DNA from: Planctomycetota bacterium | GTDB lineage: Bacteria > Planctomycetota > Phycisphaerae > Phycisphaerales > Phycisphaeraceae | Assembly: GCA_024276075.1 (NCBI GenBank) | Contig: JAJRXX010000033.1 | Coordinates: 1 to 64,000 of the forward strand | Reading direction: 5' to 3' | Length of the DNA: 64,000 nt | In this document: positions 26,558-36,116 of the stretch, in pieces | Position numbering within the stretch: the first letter of the stretch is position 1 | Layout of the letters: every line of letters starts with the position of its first letter | Program-made: the position numbers and the translations under genes | The notes under the pieces: generated by a model | What the model saw: only the letters and a program-made list of their open reading frames with translations | Database searches by the model: none | Told to the model about the DNA's origin: nothing

Positions 26558-27982
26558 ATGATCAGTGGTGTTAAAAGCGAGCAGTCAGATCGTGCAGATT
26601 ATGTTACGGTGTGGGGCCTGACGCCGATCGAGTTGCATGATCGTTTTTGGGCGTCGCGTGGCGTTCAAGTGGTTCGCCCAGATGAGCCGTCGGAAATTGT
26701 CGAAGGCGCGGAATTATTCCTATTGATGAGGCCACGGCTGCTGATGATTTTTCGGCTACGGGTGTTGGTGGAGCAGTTGAGTTGGGTGGACCCCAAGGTC
26801 ATGTGGATTCGTTTATGCGATAAACGAGAACGTGGTTATCGAGAGAAAGCGGTTACGGACGGCGAGGGCCGATTGATCCGATTTGAGCGCATTTACAGTA
26901 GTTCAGATTCTCGCTTGGCCCGCGTTGCGTTGACTTCTGATCCTGACGTTGCCCGGTTGTGGCAGTTGGCGCCTGATGCAAAAACAGGGTGGCGGCGTTT
27001 GCGTGCCCAGATTCCGTCGGATTTGCGTATTGCGGAATCGGTATCAGGGCGCACCTACGACTGCAATGCGAAATCCGAAACGATGCAGTTTGTTCGGGAC
27101 CTGATCGAGACTTGGAATCGTCCCGACGCGACGATCGATCGCGTCAGAAAGATCGAGCAGGGGGTTTGGGGTGACTTGGAAGCTAAAATTGACAAGGGTA
27201 CAAATTTTATCGGATCGGCTTGGATCGGCGCGGGTCGGGAGCTCACAGCCGGTACGGATGTGATTGGCCCGGCGGTCCTGTGGGACGATTCGGGCGCTCG
27301 CCCGGTGGCCGAGGCTGTGCGGTGGAACGAGATCGAACCGGGGGAGGCTTTGTCGCGTCCTGTTCGGCTTCGGAAGCAATCCGATTTTGAGTTGCAGATC
27401 AAGCGTCTTTTTGATGTTCTGTTCGGGTCTTTTGCTCTGCTTCTGGTTCTTCCGATATTCCCGCTGATCATGTTTTTGATTTGGTTGGAAGACGGCCGGC
27501 CGTTTTTCTTTGCACATCGTCGGGAGACTGTTGGTGGCCGAGAGTTTCCTTGCCTAAAGTTCCGCTCGATGCGGAAGGATGCGGAGCAAGTCAAAGCCCA
27601 GCTCGCCAAGGAAAACAAAGCCGATGGCCCGCAGTTTTTTGTTCCTAACGATCCCAGGCTCACGCGTATCGGCGCGTTTATTCGTAAAACCTATCTGGAT
27701 GAATTGCCACAGTTGTTTAATGTGATTGCCGGCGACATGTCGATTGTGGGCCCTCGGCCAAGCCCTCACGCGGAGAATCAATATAGTCCTACTTGGCGTG
27801 AGGCAAGGCTGAGTGTTCGGCCGGGGATCACGGGTCTTTGGCAGGTCAAGCGCACGCGTAAAAAAGGTCTGGACTTTCAAGAATGGATACAATTTGACAT
27901 TGAGTATGTAGAGAACAAGAGTTTTTTCCTGGATATGTGGATTGTCTGGAAGACCATCGTACTCATTTTTAGCCGGAAGTAA
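26558..27982 (+). CDS. Undecaprenyl-phosphate sugar phosphotransferase (priming glycosyltransferase)
   Basis: The last 190 residues of this 474-residue protein are a bacterial sugar transferase domain. It opens with a membrane segment (residues about 288-312, LFGSFALLLVLPIFPLIMFLIWL), then CLKFRSMRKDAE, DELPQLFNVIAGDMSIVGPRP and RPGITGLWQVKR. It transfers a sugar-phosphate from a nucleotide sugar to undecaprenyl phosphate and so starts repeat-unit assembly. The N-terminal 270 residues are unusual: instead of the four extra membrane segments of WbaP-type enzymes there is a soluble part, ending in a short beta-helix-like stretch (KIDKGTNFIGSAWIGAGRELTAG and onward). Six bases separate it from the TPR gene. 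Confidence 0.85.
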   Translation: MISGVKSEQSDRADYVTVWGLTPIELHDRFWASRGVQVVRPDEPSEIVEGAELFLLMRPRLLMIFRLRVLVEQLSWVDPKVMWIRLCDKRERGYREKAVTDGEGRLIRFERIYSSSDSRLARVALTSDPDVARLWQLAPDAKTGWRRLRAQIPSDLRIAESVSGRTYDCNAKSETMQFVRDLIETWNRPDATIDRVRKIEQGVWGDLEAKIDKGTNFIGSAWIGAGRELTAGTDVIGPAVLWDDSGARPVAEAVRWNEIEPGEALSRPVRLRKQSDFELQIKRLFDVLFGSFALLLVLPIFPLIMFLIWLEDGRPFFFAHRRETVGGREFPCLKFRSMRKDAEQVKAQLAKENKADGPQFFVPNDPRLTRIGAFIRKTYLDELPQLFNVIAGDMSIVGPRPSPHAENQYSPTWREARLSVRPGITGLWQVKRTRKKGLDFQEWIQFDIEYVENKSFFLDMWIVWKTIVLIFSRK

Positions 27983-27988
27983 CGAGAT

Positions 27989-30900
27989 ATGGCAATACGA
28001 GTTAAGAGACGTCGGCGCTTGGTTCTGTTGATGGTGATCACGGCGTCGTTGTTCGCATTGGGGGGCGGGGTGTTCGCGTACCGCCGACACCAACTGCGTC
28101 AAGAAGAATTGAGTAATCGCGCCGAGGGCGTGTCGGCTTTTGAGGCGGGCCGATATTTTGATGCTATGCACAGCCTGGGTATGTATCTGGGCCGTCATCC
28201 CGAAGACGTAGAGATAACGTTTAAATATGCCCAGGCCAGGCTAGAGGTGAAGGAGCCTGGCGGTGGTCATCTTGTTCAGGCGGTCGGTGTGCTGCGGCGG
28301 CTGTTGTACATGGAGCCTGATCATCCAACCGCGAAGCGTATGCTGCTTGATCTGTATGTTAAGACGAATTTTTATACAGAATCATTGGACTTGGCGGAGG
28401 AGTTTCTAAGAGAAGACCCGTACGATTTTGAGGCGATGAGGGCGAAAGTGGACGCGCTGCTTAATCTGCGGAAGTTTCGTGAGGTGGTGGAATATGCGGA
28501 TCGTCTAGCTGCTGCTGCGGCAACGGGTGGTGATTCTGAAAAGTGGGATAAGGTTCAGATCGAATCGGTGCGTGCAAAGGCGCTATCGCTTGGCGCGATG
28601 AGTCGGTTTGAAGAGGCGCTGCCGTATGCACAGCAGTACAGCGAATCCGTGTCGTCTGACGTCGATGGTCAGATGCTGGTATTTCACCTTTTAAGCCAGA
28701 CACACCGCTCGGCTGAAGAGATCGTGTCAAGGGCCGAATCGCTGCGTGCATCGTATCCGGATGATCCACAGTTTGAGTTGTTGCAGGCGGTCGCGTATCG
28801 CTTGGCCAATGATGATCTTCAGGCTAAACGATGGCTGCGTATTGTCGTTGACCGCAAACCGACAGACGAGCTATTGCTTCAGAGACTGGTGTCAGAGCTT
28901 GATGTTTCAAGGATGTTTCAGGAGGCGATTGAGGTGCTTGGGGCTGTTTCAGATCAGCTCGAAAGCGTGTGGCTACAGCGTCTGTTAGCCAACCGTCTGA
29001 TTCAAGCTGGGCGTCAGGCGGAGACACTTGAATTTATCAAGAAATTAGAACTTGATCCCAAGTCGGCGAATTCGGATAGTGAATTGTTGGGCCTGTGGGC
29101 GATGGTGCTGTATGAGATGGGTGACGGTGAAAAGGCGGCGCCGATTTTAGAGGCATTGAAATCACGGGTTAATAAGCGCACGGCAGAGGCGTGGGAAATG
29201 TTTCTTCGTAAAGTCGTGGCGGGGGACGATAAGGAAGACCTGAAGGCGATTATCGAAGCCTGCCAACAGGCTCTTTCTCGTCATCCCAACGGTCCCTATT
29301 TTTATTACGCGATGGGGCGGGCGTACAAGATGCTGGGGGATACCAGCCTGGCGATGGAGGCTTGGCGTAACGCGGCGCAGCTTGCGCCGTCGTGGCCGAC
29401 GCCATTGATGGAGGTGGCGCGGGCGTTGATCGAGATTAATCAACGCGGGCACGCGGTATCGATTGCAGAGGAGGCTCTGAAGCGATCCCCAGGCAACGTG
29501 CCTGCTGCGGTGACGGTAGCGGTGGCTGCCGCGGCGAACATCGACCAGATTCCAGATTATAAGCTTGAAGAGCTGCTGGTGTTTGTCAACAAGATCCAAA
29601 AGGTGGCACCGGGTGAAAGGCAGACGTTGCCGATTAAGATCATGCTGCTGTCGCGTACAGGACGTTCAGACGAAGCTAAATCGGCGCTGCAATCTTTGTT
29701 GGCGGATGATGAGTTTTTGCCAGATGAATCGACGTTGCTGCGCCTGGCCGTTGCGAGTCGGCAAGCGGGGCTTGGGCTTGAACAGGTGATTCTTGAGCGG
29801 TGTCAAGCGGTGTATGGGATGACGCCTCAGATAGCGTATGAGCGTGCGGTTCGTCATATGGAGAAGGGGCAGCCGGAGGAAGGTCTGAAGCTACTCGAGT
29901 CGGGGGCGAGTCAAAGCGGTACTGAGAATGAAGGGGTGGTGTGGGCGATCGCCAAGGCGCGATACCTGGAGTTGATTAATGACCCGCGTGCGTCGGTTGC
30001 GTGGAAGGATGTCGGTGAAGGGAGGCAGAACGATTTACGCGTTCAGCGATCGGTCTTGACCTCTAGGGCGGCATGGAGTGATCGAGAATTCATTGACCGT
30101 ACGATCGAGCGGGTACGTGTGTTGACGTCTGAGAAGAGCACCGCGTGGCGTATTGCCAGAGCGAGATGGACCTTGCAGGGCTCGCCCAGCGAACTGGAGC
30201 TCACGCGGACAAGCGAGATGCTCAACAGCGTCGTCCAGATTGCTCCGTTCATGGCGGAGCCGCGGCTGCTGTTAGCGCAGGTATATGAAAAGTTGAATAA
30301 CGATTCCGGTGCAATCGAGCAGGTTGCTCGGGTATCTCAACTGAGACCTGATTCTGACGAGATCAAGCTTGAATTGGCGCGTTTGTACCATCTTCAGGGG
30401 GATGTTCATCAGGCACGAGCCATGATAGATGAAGTGGTGTCGGGTAAGGGTGTGTTGAATCCTGCGCTTACAGAACGTGCGGCTGAGTTGCTTGCGCAGC
30501 TGGGTGATACGGATCGGGCGATTGAGATTCTTGATACGCAGAGCATGGGCAACAGCCTGCTGTTGGCAAGGCTTTACCTGCGGGACAACAAGATTGAAAA
30601 GGTGCAGGCGGCATGCCGTGTGCTTTTAGAGACACCGACGCTGGAGATTGTGCAGTTTGTTGCTGAATTTTATGCGTCACAGGGGCAAACCGAACGGGCT
30701 GAGGAGGTGTTGTCGTTGTTGGATGGTATGGAGTTGGCCCCGGGTGTACGCGAGGTGGTTTTGAGCGATTATTACGCTCGGGCTGTAGGTGTTGAGCGTG
30801 CGATCGAGCAATTAAAAGAGGCGAAAGTCTCATCGCCGGGGAACGTGGTTGTGTGGAGGAGGCTTTTCATTTATCAGTTGGAACTGGGTCGGGGTGAAGA

Positions 30901-32173
30901 GGCGGTGGCAACGGCTAGGGAAGGTTTGTCACATGTCCCGGAAGATGAGTCAATGGCGTATCTTGTCGATAGAGCCGATTTGATAATCGAATCATCGGAG
31001 AATCCACTGCTTCGGCCTATTATCTATGCTCTGTTGGGCGATCGTCAGAGGCGGGCGTCTGCGGAGGAGGTTTTAAGGCTTGTTTCCGAAGCGGACGCGG
31101 CTGAGAAACCGATTCAAGAGGTGGTCGTCTCGCTTCGTAAGCTAGCGGGTATGCATACGAAATTTTTGCCGTTGCAAAATCTTGCGGCACAGGTTTCGAT
31201 CGCGGCGAGGGATTATGAGGATGCGATCGCGATCAGCATGCGTGTGATGAATACGTTTCCACAGGCGGTAGAACCGGCAAGATTTGCGTCTGAGGCTCTC
31301 GCTGCGGTTGGTCGATGGGATGAAGCGTTATCTATTGCACAGGAGTGGCGTCGTCGTGCGGGGGGGCGGTCCGTGGGCCCCGAACTGATAATTGTGGAGG
31401 CGAAGCTCCGCCTAGGCGACATCCGTGGTGCATCGGAGATGCTCGAGCCATTGCTGGAGCCGGCGTTGGAGCAGCCGGACACCTACGCGCAGCTGATCAT
31501 TCAGTATGCTCGGACACGGATCGCGTCTGAAGAAACGCAGCGTGCGTACGATTTGTTGGTCCCTATGCTGGACCGATCGCAGATGTGGCGGTCGGCGTGG
31601 ATCGAACTGGCAACGAATACAATATCCGACGGTGAAACAAGCGCAAGGTGGCTAGACGAGGTCTACAGGCATATTCCGTCCGACAGCCATAATGAAAAAG
31701 CGGCGCTGGCACAGAGATGGAGCGTCTTATCTGATCGTGTAAAGAATTCGGCATACCGACAACGGGCCAGGCAATTAATCAATGATGTGGTTGGGGTCCC
31801 TGGTGCTACCGCAAGATGTTGGCTTATTCACGCGGTTTTGGCTGAGAGCGACGGGAATCTTGCGGATGCGGAGGCGAGCTACCGCAAGACGTTAGAGTTG
31901 GACCCTAGTGTGCATGTGGCTATGAACAACTTGGCGCTGTTGATCGCAAACAAAAAAGACGGAGATATGGATCAGGCGTTGAAGATGGCTCAGGGTGCGG
32001 TGGATGCTGTGCCTCGCAGCGCGAATTATCACGATACGTTGGCATCGATTTACGTAAAAATCAAGGATTACGATGCGGCAATTGAAAATATTGATTCAGC
32101 GATTCGTCTGGAGCCTGGGAATCCTGTTTGGGTGAAACGCCGGGCGGAGATACTTGCACAGTCGGGGCAGTAA
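27989..32173 (+). CDS. Very large TPR-repeat protein of the exosortase/polysaccharide locus
   Basis: The 1394-residue protein has a basic start and one membrane segment (residues about 11-30, RLVLLMVITASLFALGGGVFAY), so the rest probably lies in the periplasm. Nearly all of it is built of helical TPR-type repeats. Examples are AMGRAYKMLGDTSLAMEAW, ELARLYHLQGDVHQARAMI and the C-terminal MNNLALLIANKKDG with HDTLASIYVKIKDYDAAIEN. TPR proteins of this kind accompany PEP-CTERM/exosortase systems (PrsT-like) and alginate/cellulose export systems, where they act as scaffolds between inner and outer membrane. It is longer than most of these. No enzymatic domain is seen. Confidence 0.8.
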   Translation: MAIRVKRRRRLVLLMVITASLFALGGGVFAYRRHQLRQEELSNRAEGVSAFEAGRYFDAMHSLGMYLGRHPEDVEITFKYAQARLEVKEPGGGHLVQAVGVLRRLLYMEPDHPTAKRMLLDLYVKTNFYTESLDLAEEFLREDPYDFEAMRAKVDALLNLRKFREVVEYADRLAAAAATGGDSEKWDKVQIESVRAKALSLGAMSRFEEALPYAQQYSESVSSDVDGQMLVFHLLSQTHRSAEEIVSRAESLRASYPDDPQFELLQAVAYRLANDDLQAKRWLRIVVDRKPTDELLLQRLVSELDVSRMFQEAIEVLGAVSDQLESVWLQRLLANRLIQAGRQAETLEFIKKLELDPKSANSDSELLGLWAMVLYEMGDGEKAAPILEALKSRVNKRTAEAWEMFLRKVVAGDDKEDLKAIIEACQQALSRHPNGPYFYYAMGRAYKMLGDTSLAMEAWRNAAQLAPSWPTPLMEVARALIEINQRGHAVSIAEEALKRSPGNVPAAVTVAVAAAANIDQIPDYKLEELLVFVNKIQKVAPGERQTLPIKIMLLSRTGRSDEAKSALQSLLADDEFLPDESTLLRLAVASRQAGLGLEQVILERCQAVYGMTPQIAYERAVRHMEKGQPEEGLKLLESGASQSGTENEGVVWAIAKARYLELINDPRASVAWKDVGEGRQNDLRVQRSVLTSRAAWSDREFIDRTIERVRVLTSEKSTAWRIARARWTLQGSPSELELTRTSEMLNSVVQIAPFMAEPRLLLAQVYEKLNNDSGAIEQVARVSQLRPDSDEIKLELARLYHLQGDVHQARAMIDEVVSGKGVLNPALTERAAELLAQLGDTDRAIEILDTQSMGNSLLLARLYLRDNKIEKVQAACRVLLETPTLEIVQFVAEFYASQGQTERAEEVLSLLDGMELAPGVREVVLSDYYARAVGVERAIEQLKEAKVSSPGNVVVWRRLFIYQLELGRGEEAVATAREGLSHVPEDESMAYLVDRADLIIESSENPLLRPIIYALLGDRQRRASAEEVLRLVSEADAAEKPIQEVVVSLRKLAGMHTKFLPLQNLAAQVSIAARDYEDAIAISMRVMNTFPQAVEPARFASEALAAVGRWDEALSIAQEWRRRAGGRSVGPELIIVEAKLRLGDIRGASEMLEPLLEPALEQPDTYAQLIIQYARTRIASEETQRAYDLLVPMLDRSQMWRSAWIELATNTISDGETSARWLDEVYRHIPSDSHNEKAALAQRWSVLSDRVKNSAYRQRARQLINDVVGVPGATARCWLIHAVLAESDGNLADAEASYRKTLELDPSVHVAMNNLALLIANKKDGDMDQALKMAQGAVDAVPRSANYHDTLASIYVKIKDYDAAIENIDSAIRLEPGNPVWVKRRAEILAQSGQ

Positions 32174-32291
32174 ACAGGAATGTGATCTTAAACATATAAG
32201 CAGCAAACGTGTCGGTGTGTGTTGGTTTGATTTCGTACTTGAATAACATTGGCTCGTCGTGTTTATTGAGTTGAGCCACGAGGGGATTCTA

Positions 32292-32306
32292 ATACGCATT
32301 GCGTAT
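32292..32306. repeat. Palindrome ATACGCA-T-TGCGTAT
   Basis: This is a perfect 7-bp inverted repeat with a one-base centre. The same 15 bases occur at 53105-53119, and close variants head modules at 16206, 26353 and 63882. It could be a regulator site or the tip of a repeat family. Confidence 0.55.
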
Positions 32307-32442
32307 AAAACGGTACAAAAAAATTATGGAACACTGTCTACCCTTGGGCGTATCGTCTGAGGGTATTTTATTTTGGGGGTTGTGATGATGCTCTAGGTAG
32401 AGGCACGGTTGGCATGTCGGTGTGGTGTTCATCCACGAGGAT

Positions 32443-32725
32443 TAGAGCATTTTTCAGTTTCGTGTACGGCAGTATGGTTTGACGATCGATACGCTCTTTC
32501 ATGCGGGTCCGTCAGGGATCGGACCTCTTAGAGCAACTGGCGTCAATATTTACCATTTTGATTGGATCGTAGGTGTAACCAACATCTGTATTTCACGGCT
32601 TGCAAGCAAGCCGTGCCACCCGGTCAATGAAGATTAATGACGCCAGTTGCTCTAGAGCCAAAAAACCGCTTGCTGACGCGCGCGGCTCGCTGAGAATCCC
32701 CCATGCGAAATCAGGAAACGCTCTA
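32443..32725. repeat. Family C element interrupted by a family A element
   Basis: The outer ends match as inverted repeats: TAGAGCATTTTTCAGTTTCG on the left, and on the right the complement of TAGAGCGTTTCCTGATTTCG. The right half carries the family core (GCTGACGCGCGCGGCTCGC). At 32529-32654 a complete 126-bp family A element sits inside. Removing it and one TA restores a family C element of about 159 bases. Confidence 0.6.
32529..32654. repeat. Family A element (126 bp), copy 3, nested
   Basis: It has TAGAGCAACTGGCGTCA ends, the CACGGCTTG hairpin and TA flanks. It differs from copy 2 in a short stretch after the left end (ATTTACCATT instead of GTTTTTCATC). It lies inside a family C element, so family A moved after family C in this place. 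Confidence 0.85.
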
Positions 32726-33022
32726 TTGGGTAGTGTGGTTTCTGGTTATGGGTAAAAAATACTTCGGTAAGGGCGTGAGTGTCATTAGAGATTGTTGGGA
32801 AAGCGTAAATTATGGGACGTTTTTCGGTTTATTTTTTGCAATGTGACTGATGGTAATGCGTAATAACTCGTTGAATTGCCGGAAAAAACGTTTCAAGTCT
32901 TGCTAGCCGTTTCAGAAGGATAAGAATCGCTCAAGTCGGCGCAGGGGCTCTTAGGTCGTCGCTTCGGCTTTCCGATAGATGAAATAAGCCCTCGATTCTG
33001 TGGGCGGAGGGGTTGCGTCCCG

Positions 33023-35134
33023 ATGAGAGAATCCGAAACGGTAAGGCTGAACGATGTGCCCGATACCCAGCGGGCGCTTGAACTGACGGAGACGCTGCTG
33101 CATCAATTGCAGTTGTGGCAGCGCGCCAGTGGGCAGCAGTACGAACAATTTCAAGAGAGTGTCCAGCGATTTACAGCTGAGAAGTCACAGCTCGACTATC
33201 TGCGAAACTTGATTAGCACCCAGCGTGCTGAGATCGATGCGCAGCGGTCTGAGATACAGGTCAAAGAGCGACAGTTGCAGGAACAGTTGCAGCAATTGGA
33301 ACGGCAGCGACAGGGTATCGATTTAACGCGTCAAGAAACACAGGAAATTCAGAGGTCCCTGGAGGTGGAGCGGGCTACTCTAGCCACCCGCCGACAGGAC
33401 CTCGAGTCGCGTCAGGCGGCGTTTGCTACTGAGCAGTCTAACCTTGAGGCACAGCGTCAGCAGGTGAATCTGCGGCAGAGTCAATTGGAGAATGACCTGC
33501 GTGCTGTCGAGCAGGCTCAGCAGCAGGCTGCCGGGGAGCAGCAGCAACTCAGCAAGCAGTGGAACTCGCTTTACGAGGACAAAGCAAGTCTTGCCAGCGA
33601 GAAGCAGGAGATCGAGGCGCAGAGACAAGCGATGGCGCAGGAGCTCGAATCGCAGCGGCGAGATCTGGCGGATGAGAAGCGGGAGTTAACGGATGAGCGG
33701 TTGGAGCTGGATAGGACGTGGCAAAAGATAAAGCAGATCCGCGAATCGTTAGATGACGATAAGGCGGCACACGAGGCTGATAAGGAGCAACTCGATGCGC
33801 TGCGCGTCACGCTTGAAACCCAAAAAGATACCCTGCGGGATCACCAGCAACAGATCGCTGACGAGAAGCGGGTCATTGAGAATGATCGTGAACAAGTTGA
33901 TCATGCGTGGGATAAGGTGAAGCAGGTTCGCGAATCGCTGGAGGCGGATAAGGACGAGCTTGAAAGCCGCCTTAAAGATATTGAGGGTCTGCGATCGACG
34001 CTCGAATCGGAAAGCAGTGAGCTATCGGGGCAGCGGGAGGCGTTTAGTCGTCAGCAAGAGGACCTGGAGGCGCAGCGAGAGAGTATTGACGAGCAGTGGG
34101 GGCAGATCGCCCAGCAGCAGCAGCAACTCGAACAGGAACGCCAAAGCCTCGAGCAGCAGAATGAAACCATAGGTGGGCAGCTAGCGGAGTTGGTCAGGCA
34201 TAAAGATGACCTCGAGTCTCAGGTCATTGAAGTCGAGGACCTGCGGGCTAGTGTGGCTACACAGCAAACGCAGATCGACGAGCGTCAGAGCCAATTTGAC
34301 ACGGAGCGCGAGGAGCTTGACGAGGCATGGCAGGGGTTGCAGGAAGAGCGGCAGAGTTTTGAACAAGCGAAGGAATCCCACCAAAAGGATGAACAGCAGA
34401 GGCTTCAATTAGATGAAGAGCGCCAGCAACTCGATCAGGCGTGGGAAAAAATCAAACAGGTCCGCCAGACATTGGAGAGCGAAAAGGACGCTGTGGCGAA
34501 TAAGGACGAAGAGTATGCCACCATGGGCGCGAAGATCGAGGCGCAGCGTAACGAGCTTGAGAACCTGCGTAGCGAATTTTTGAACGATGAGGAACGGCTC
34601 GATAGCGAGCGGCGTGAGGTGGATGAGACGAAGCAGAAGATCGAGGCGGCACACGCGGCGTTGCAGCAGCGTCAGGCGGAGCTGAAGAAAGAGAAAGAGA
34701 ATCTTACGGGTAAGCAGAAAGAGCTCTCCCATCGCGAAACCGATATGAACCAGCGTTTGGATGTGTGCCACAAGGCGTACAACGAGACGGTTCGGCGTCT
34801 GCGTGCCAAGCGGGATCAATTGTTGCGTTGGCAGCAGGACCTTCAACGGCGTGAGCAGGTGTTGCAGGAGCGAGAGGCTCAAATGGCCTCTACAGCGACG
34901 GTGGCGACAGCCGTAGCCGAACCAACACCGATACCAGTTGAGGATATTTCGTCTGTTGAGGATGAAGCTACGGCGGAAAAGACCAACCCTGTCGAAGTCG
35001 TTGATGAAGATGCGATACAGGGCGTTGACGACGAGGCTATGGCGGAAGATACCGATCGTATCGAAGTCATTGATGCGGATTCGCTGGATGGAGATGACGA
35101 CGAGGGTGGGTTTGACCCAGACGATTGGAAGTAG
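33023..35134 (+). CDS. Long coiled-coil protein with acidic tail
   Basis: From about residue 40 to 620 this 703-residue protein is a nearly unbroken coiled coil rich in Gln, Glu, Arg and Leu. It contains internal repeats: RTWQKIKQIRESLDDDK, HAWDKVKQVRESLEADK and QAWEKIKQVRQTLESEK recur at regular distances, with a weaker copy EAWQGLQEERQSFEQAK. The last 60 residues are strongly acidic (for example DDDEGGFDPDDWK). There is no signal peptide or membrane segment, so it is probably cytoplasmic, perhaps a structural filament or scaffold. No known family is recognised. Its place at the end of the polysaccharide locus may or may not be functional. Confidence 0.75.
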   Translation: MRESETVRLNDVPDTQRALELTETLLHQLQLWQRASGQQYEQFQESVQRFTAEKSQLDYLRNLISTQRAEIDAQRSEIQVKERQLQEQLQQLERQRQGIDLTRQETQEIQRSLEVERATLATRRQDLESRQAAFATEQSNLEAQRQQVNLRQSQLENDLRAVEQAQQQAAGEQQQLSKQWNSLYEDKASLASEKQEIEAQRQAMAQELESQRRDLADEKRELTDERLELDRTWQKIKQIRESLDDDKAAHEADKEQLDALRVTLETQKDTLRDHQQQIADEKRVIENDREQVDHAWDKVKQVRESLEADKDELESRLKDIEGLRSTLESESSELSGQREAFSRQQEDLEAQRESIDEQWGQIAQQQQQLEQERQSLEQQNETIGGQLAELVRHKDDLESQVIEVEDLRASVATQQTQIDERQSQFDTEREELDEAWQGLQEERQSFEQAKESHQKDEQQRLQLDEERQQLDQAWEKIKQVRQTLESEKDAVANKDEEYATMGAKIEAQRNELENLRSEFLNDEERLDSERREVDETKQKIEAAHAALQQRQAELKKEKENLTGKQKELSHRETDMNQRLDVCHKAYNETVRRLRAKRDQLLRWQQDLQRREQVLQEREAQMASTATVATAVAEPTPIPVEDISSVEDEATAEKTNPVEVVDEDAIQGVDDEAMAEDTDRIEVIDADSLDGDDDEGGFDPDDWK

Positions 35135-35291
35135 GGCCCGCGTGGTGGCTTTGCCGGGCTGACCATTGTTTGAACTTCCGTTAGGCTACTTTCAAAATAT
35201 GCTTGTTTGTTCGGATACGCAGGCGACGGCGTCGATGCGGTATCTTTTGCGCGTTTGGTGGTAGATTAAGACACAGATAGGAGTGCTTGCG

Positions 35292-36116
35292 ATGGGCATG
35301 GGTAGCCTCAAAGAGCTTCTTGATCGGCTTTGGGATGACTATGTACGTTTAAACCCGCAGGCGCAGGCGATTCATCGGTTGCTTGGCGAGCGGGGCGAGG
35401 CGGTGGTCAATGACCATATCGCGTTCCGGACGTATGACGACCCGCGCGTTGGTATCGAGGCGTTGTCGCGGTCGTTTGTGGCGTTTGGTTATGAGCAGGC
35501 GGGTGAGTATACGTTTCCGGAGAAGAAGCTAATTGCCCGTCACTACGCGCCTCCGCGTGACGGGTCGGGTGGCGGAGATCGGCTGCCGAAGGTTTTTATC
35601 AGCGAGTTGAAGGTCGGTGAGTTTTCCGAGAGTTTTGGCCGAGTGGTGAAGGGGCTGGTCGATCAAGTGCCGACGGGGCTGGTGGATCAGTGGGATTTTG
35701 CGGTCAGTGGTCGGCCTTGGGGGGTGTCGTACTCGGATTACGAGTTGCTGAGGGCTCAGAGCGAGTACGGGGCGTGGCTGGCGGCGTTTGGCTTCCGCGC
35801 GAATCACTTTACGGTGGACGTCGGCGAGTTGACAGCGTTTGGCGAGTTGGCGGCGTTCAACGCTTTTGTAAAAGACAATGGTTTTGACCTGAACACGAAC
35901 GGCGGCGAGATCAAGGGATCGCAGGGTGTGTATCTGGAGCAGTCGTCGACGCTGGCGGCGCGGGTGCCGGTGGCGTTCAGTGACGGGGAACATGTGATCC
36001 CGGCGTGTTACTACGAATTTGCCAAGCGGTACACCAAGCCGAACGGGGAGTTGTTTGACGGGTTCGTGGCGAAGTCGGCGGACAAGATATTCGAGAGCAC
36101 CGACCGCCGCGACTAG
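35292..36116 (+). CDS. DUF1338 protein (2-oxoadipate dioxygenase/decarboxylase family)
   Basis: The ATG at 35292 is preceded by AGGAG nine bases upstream, so it is preferred to the GTG at 35283. The 274-residue product has NDHIAFRTYDDPR near the start, a central FRANHFTVDV and a C-terminal IPACYYEFAKRY. These supply the His, His and Glu iron ligands known for DUF1338/HglS enzymes, which convert 2-oxoadipate to 2-hydroxyglutarate in lysine breakdown. It converges on the arginine-degradation operon. Its stop codon TAG (36114-36116) is also the first three bases of a repeat element. Confidence 0.82.
   Translation: MGMGSLKELLDRLWDDYVRLNPQAQAIHRLLGERGEAVVNDHIAFRTYDDPRVGIEALSRSFVAFGYEQAGEYTFPEKKLIARHYAPPRDGSGGGDRLPKVFISELKVGEFSESFGRVVKGLVDQVPTGLVDQWDFAVSGRPWGVSYSDYELLRAQSEYGAWLAAFGFRANHFTVDVGELTAFGELAAFNAFVKDNGFDLNTNGGEIKGSQGVYLEQSSTLAARVPVAFSDGEHVIPACYYEFAKRYTKPNGELFDGFVAKSADKIFESTDRRD

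Larger units (their letters stand above)
32174..33022. other. Repeat-rich intergenic region
   Basis: No gene is supported in these 849 bases. They hold the palindrome ATACGCATTGCGTAT (32292-32306) and a family C element (32443-32725) that is interrupted by a complete family A element (32529-32654). The 280 bases before the coiled-coil gene are AT-richer than the surroundings and probably hold its promoter. Confidence 0.6.

Noticed and set aside
32748-32846. Small frame of 32 codons with a good-looking start
   Set aside because: It has no ribosome-binding site or recognisable features, lies in AT-richer repeat-flanked DNA, and is short enough to occur by chance.
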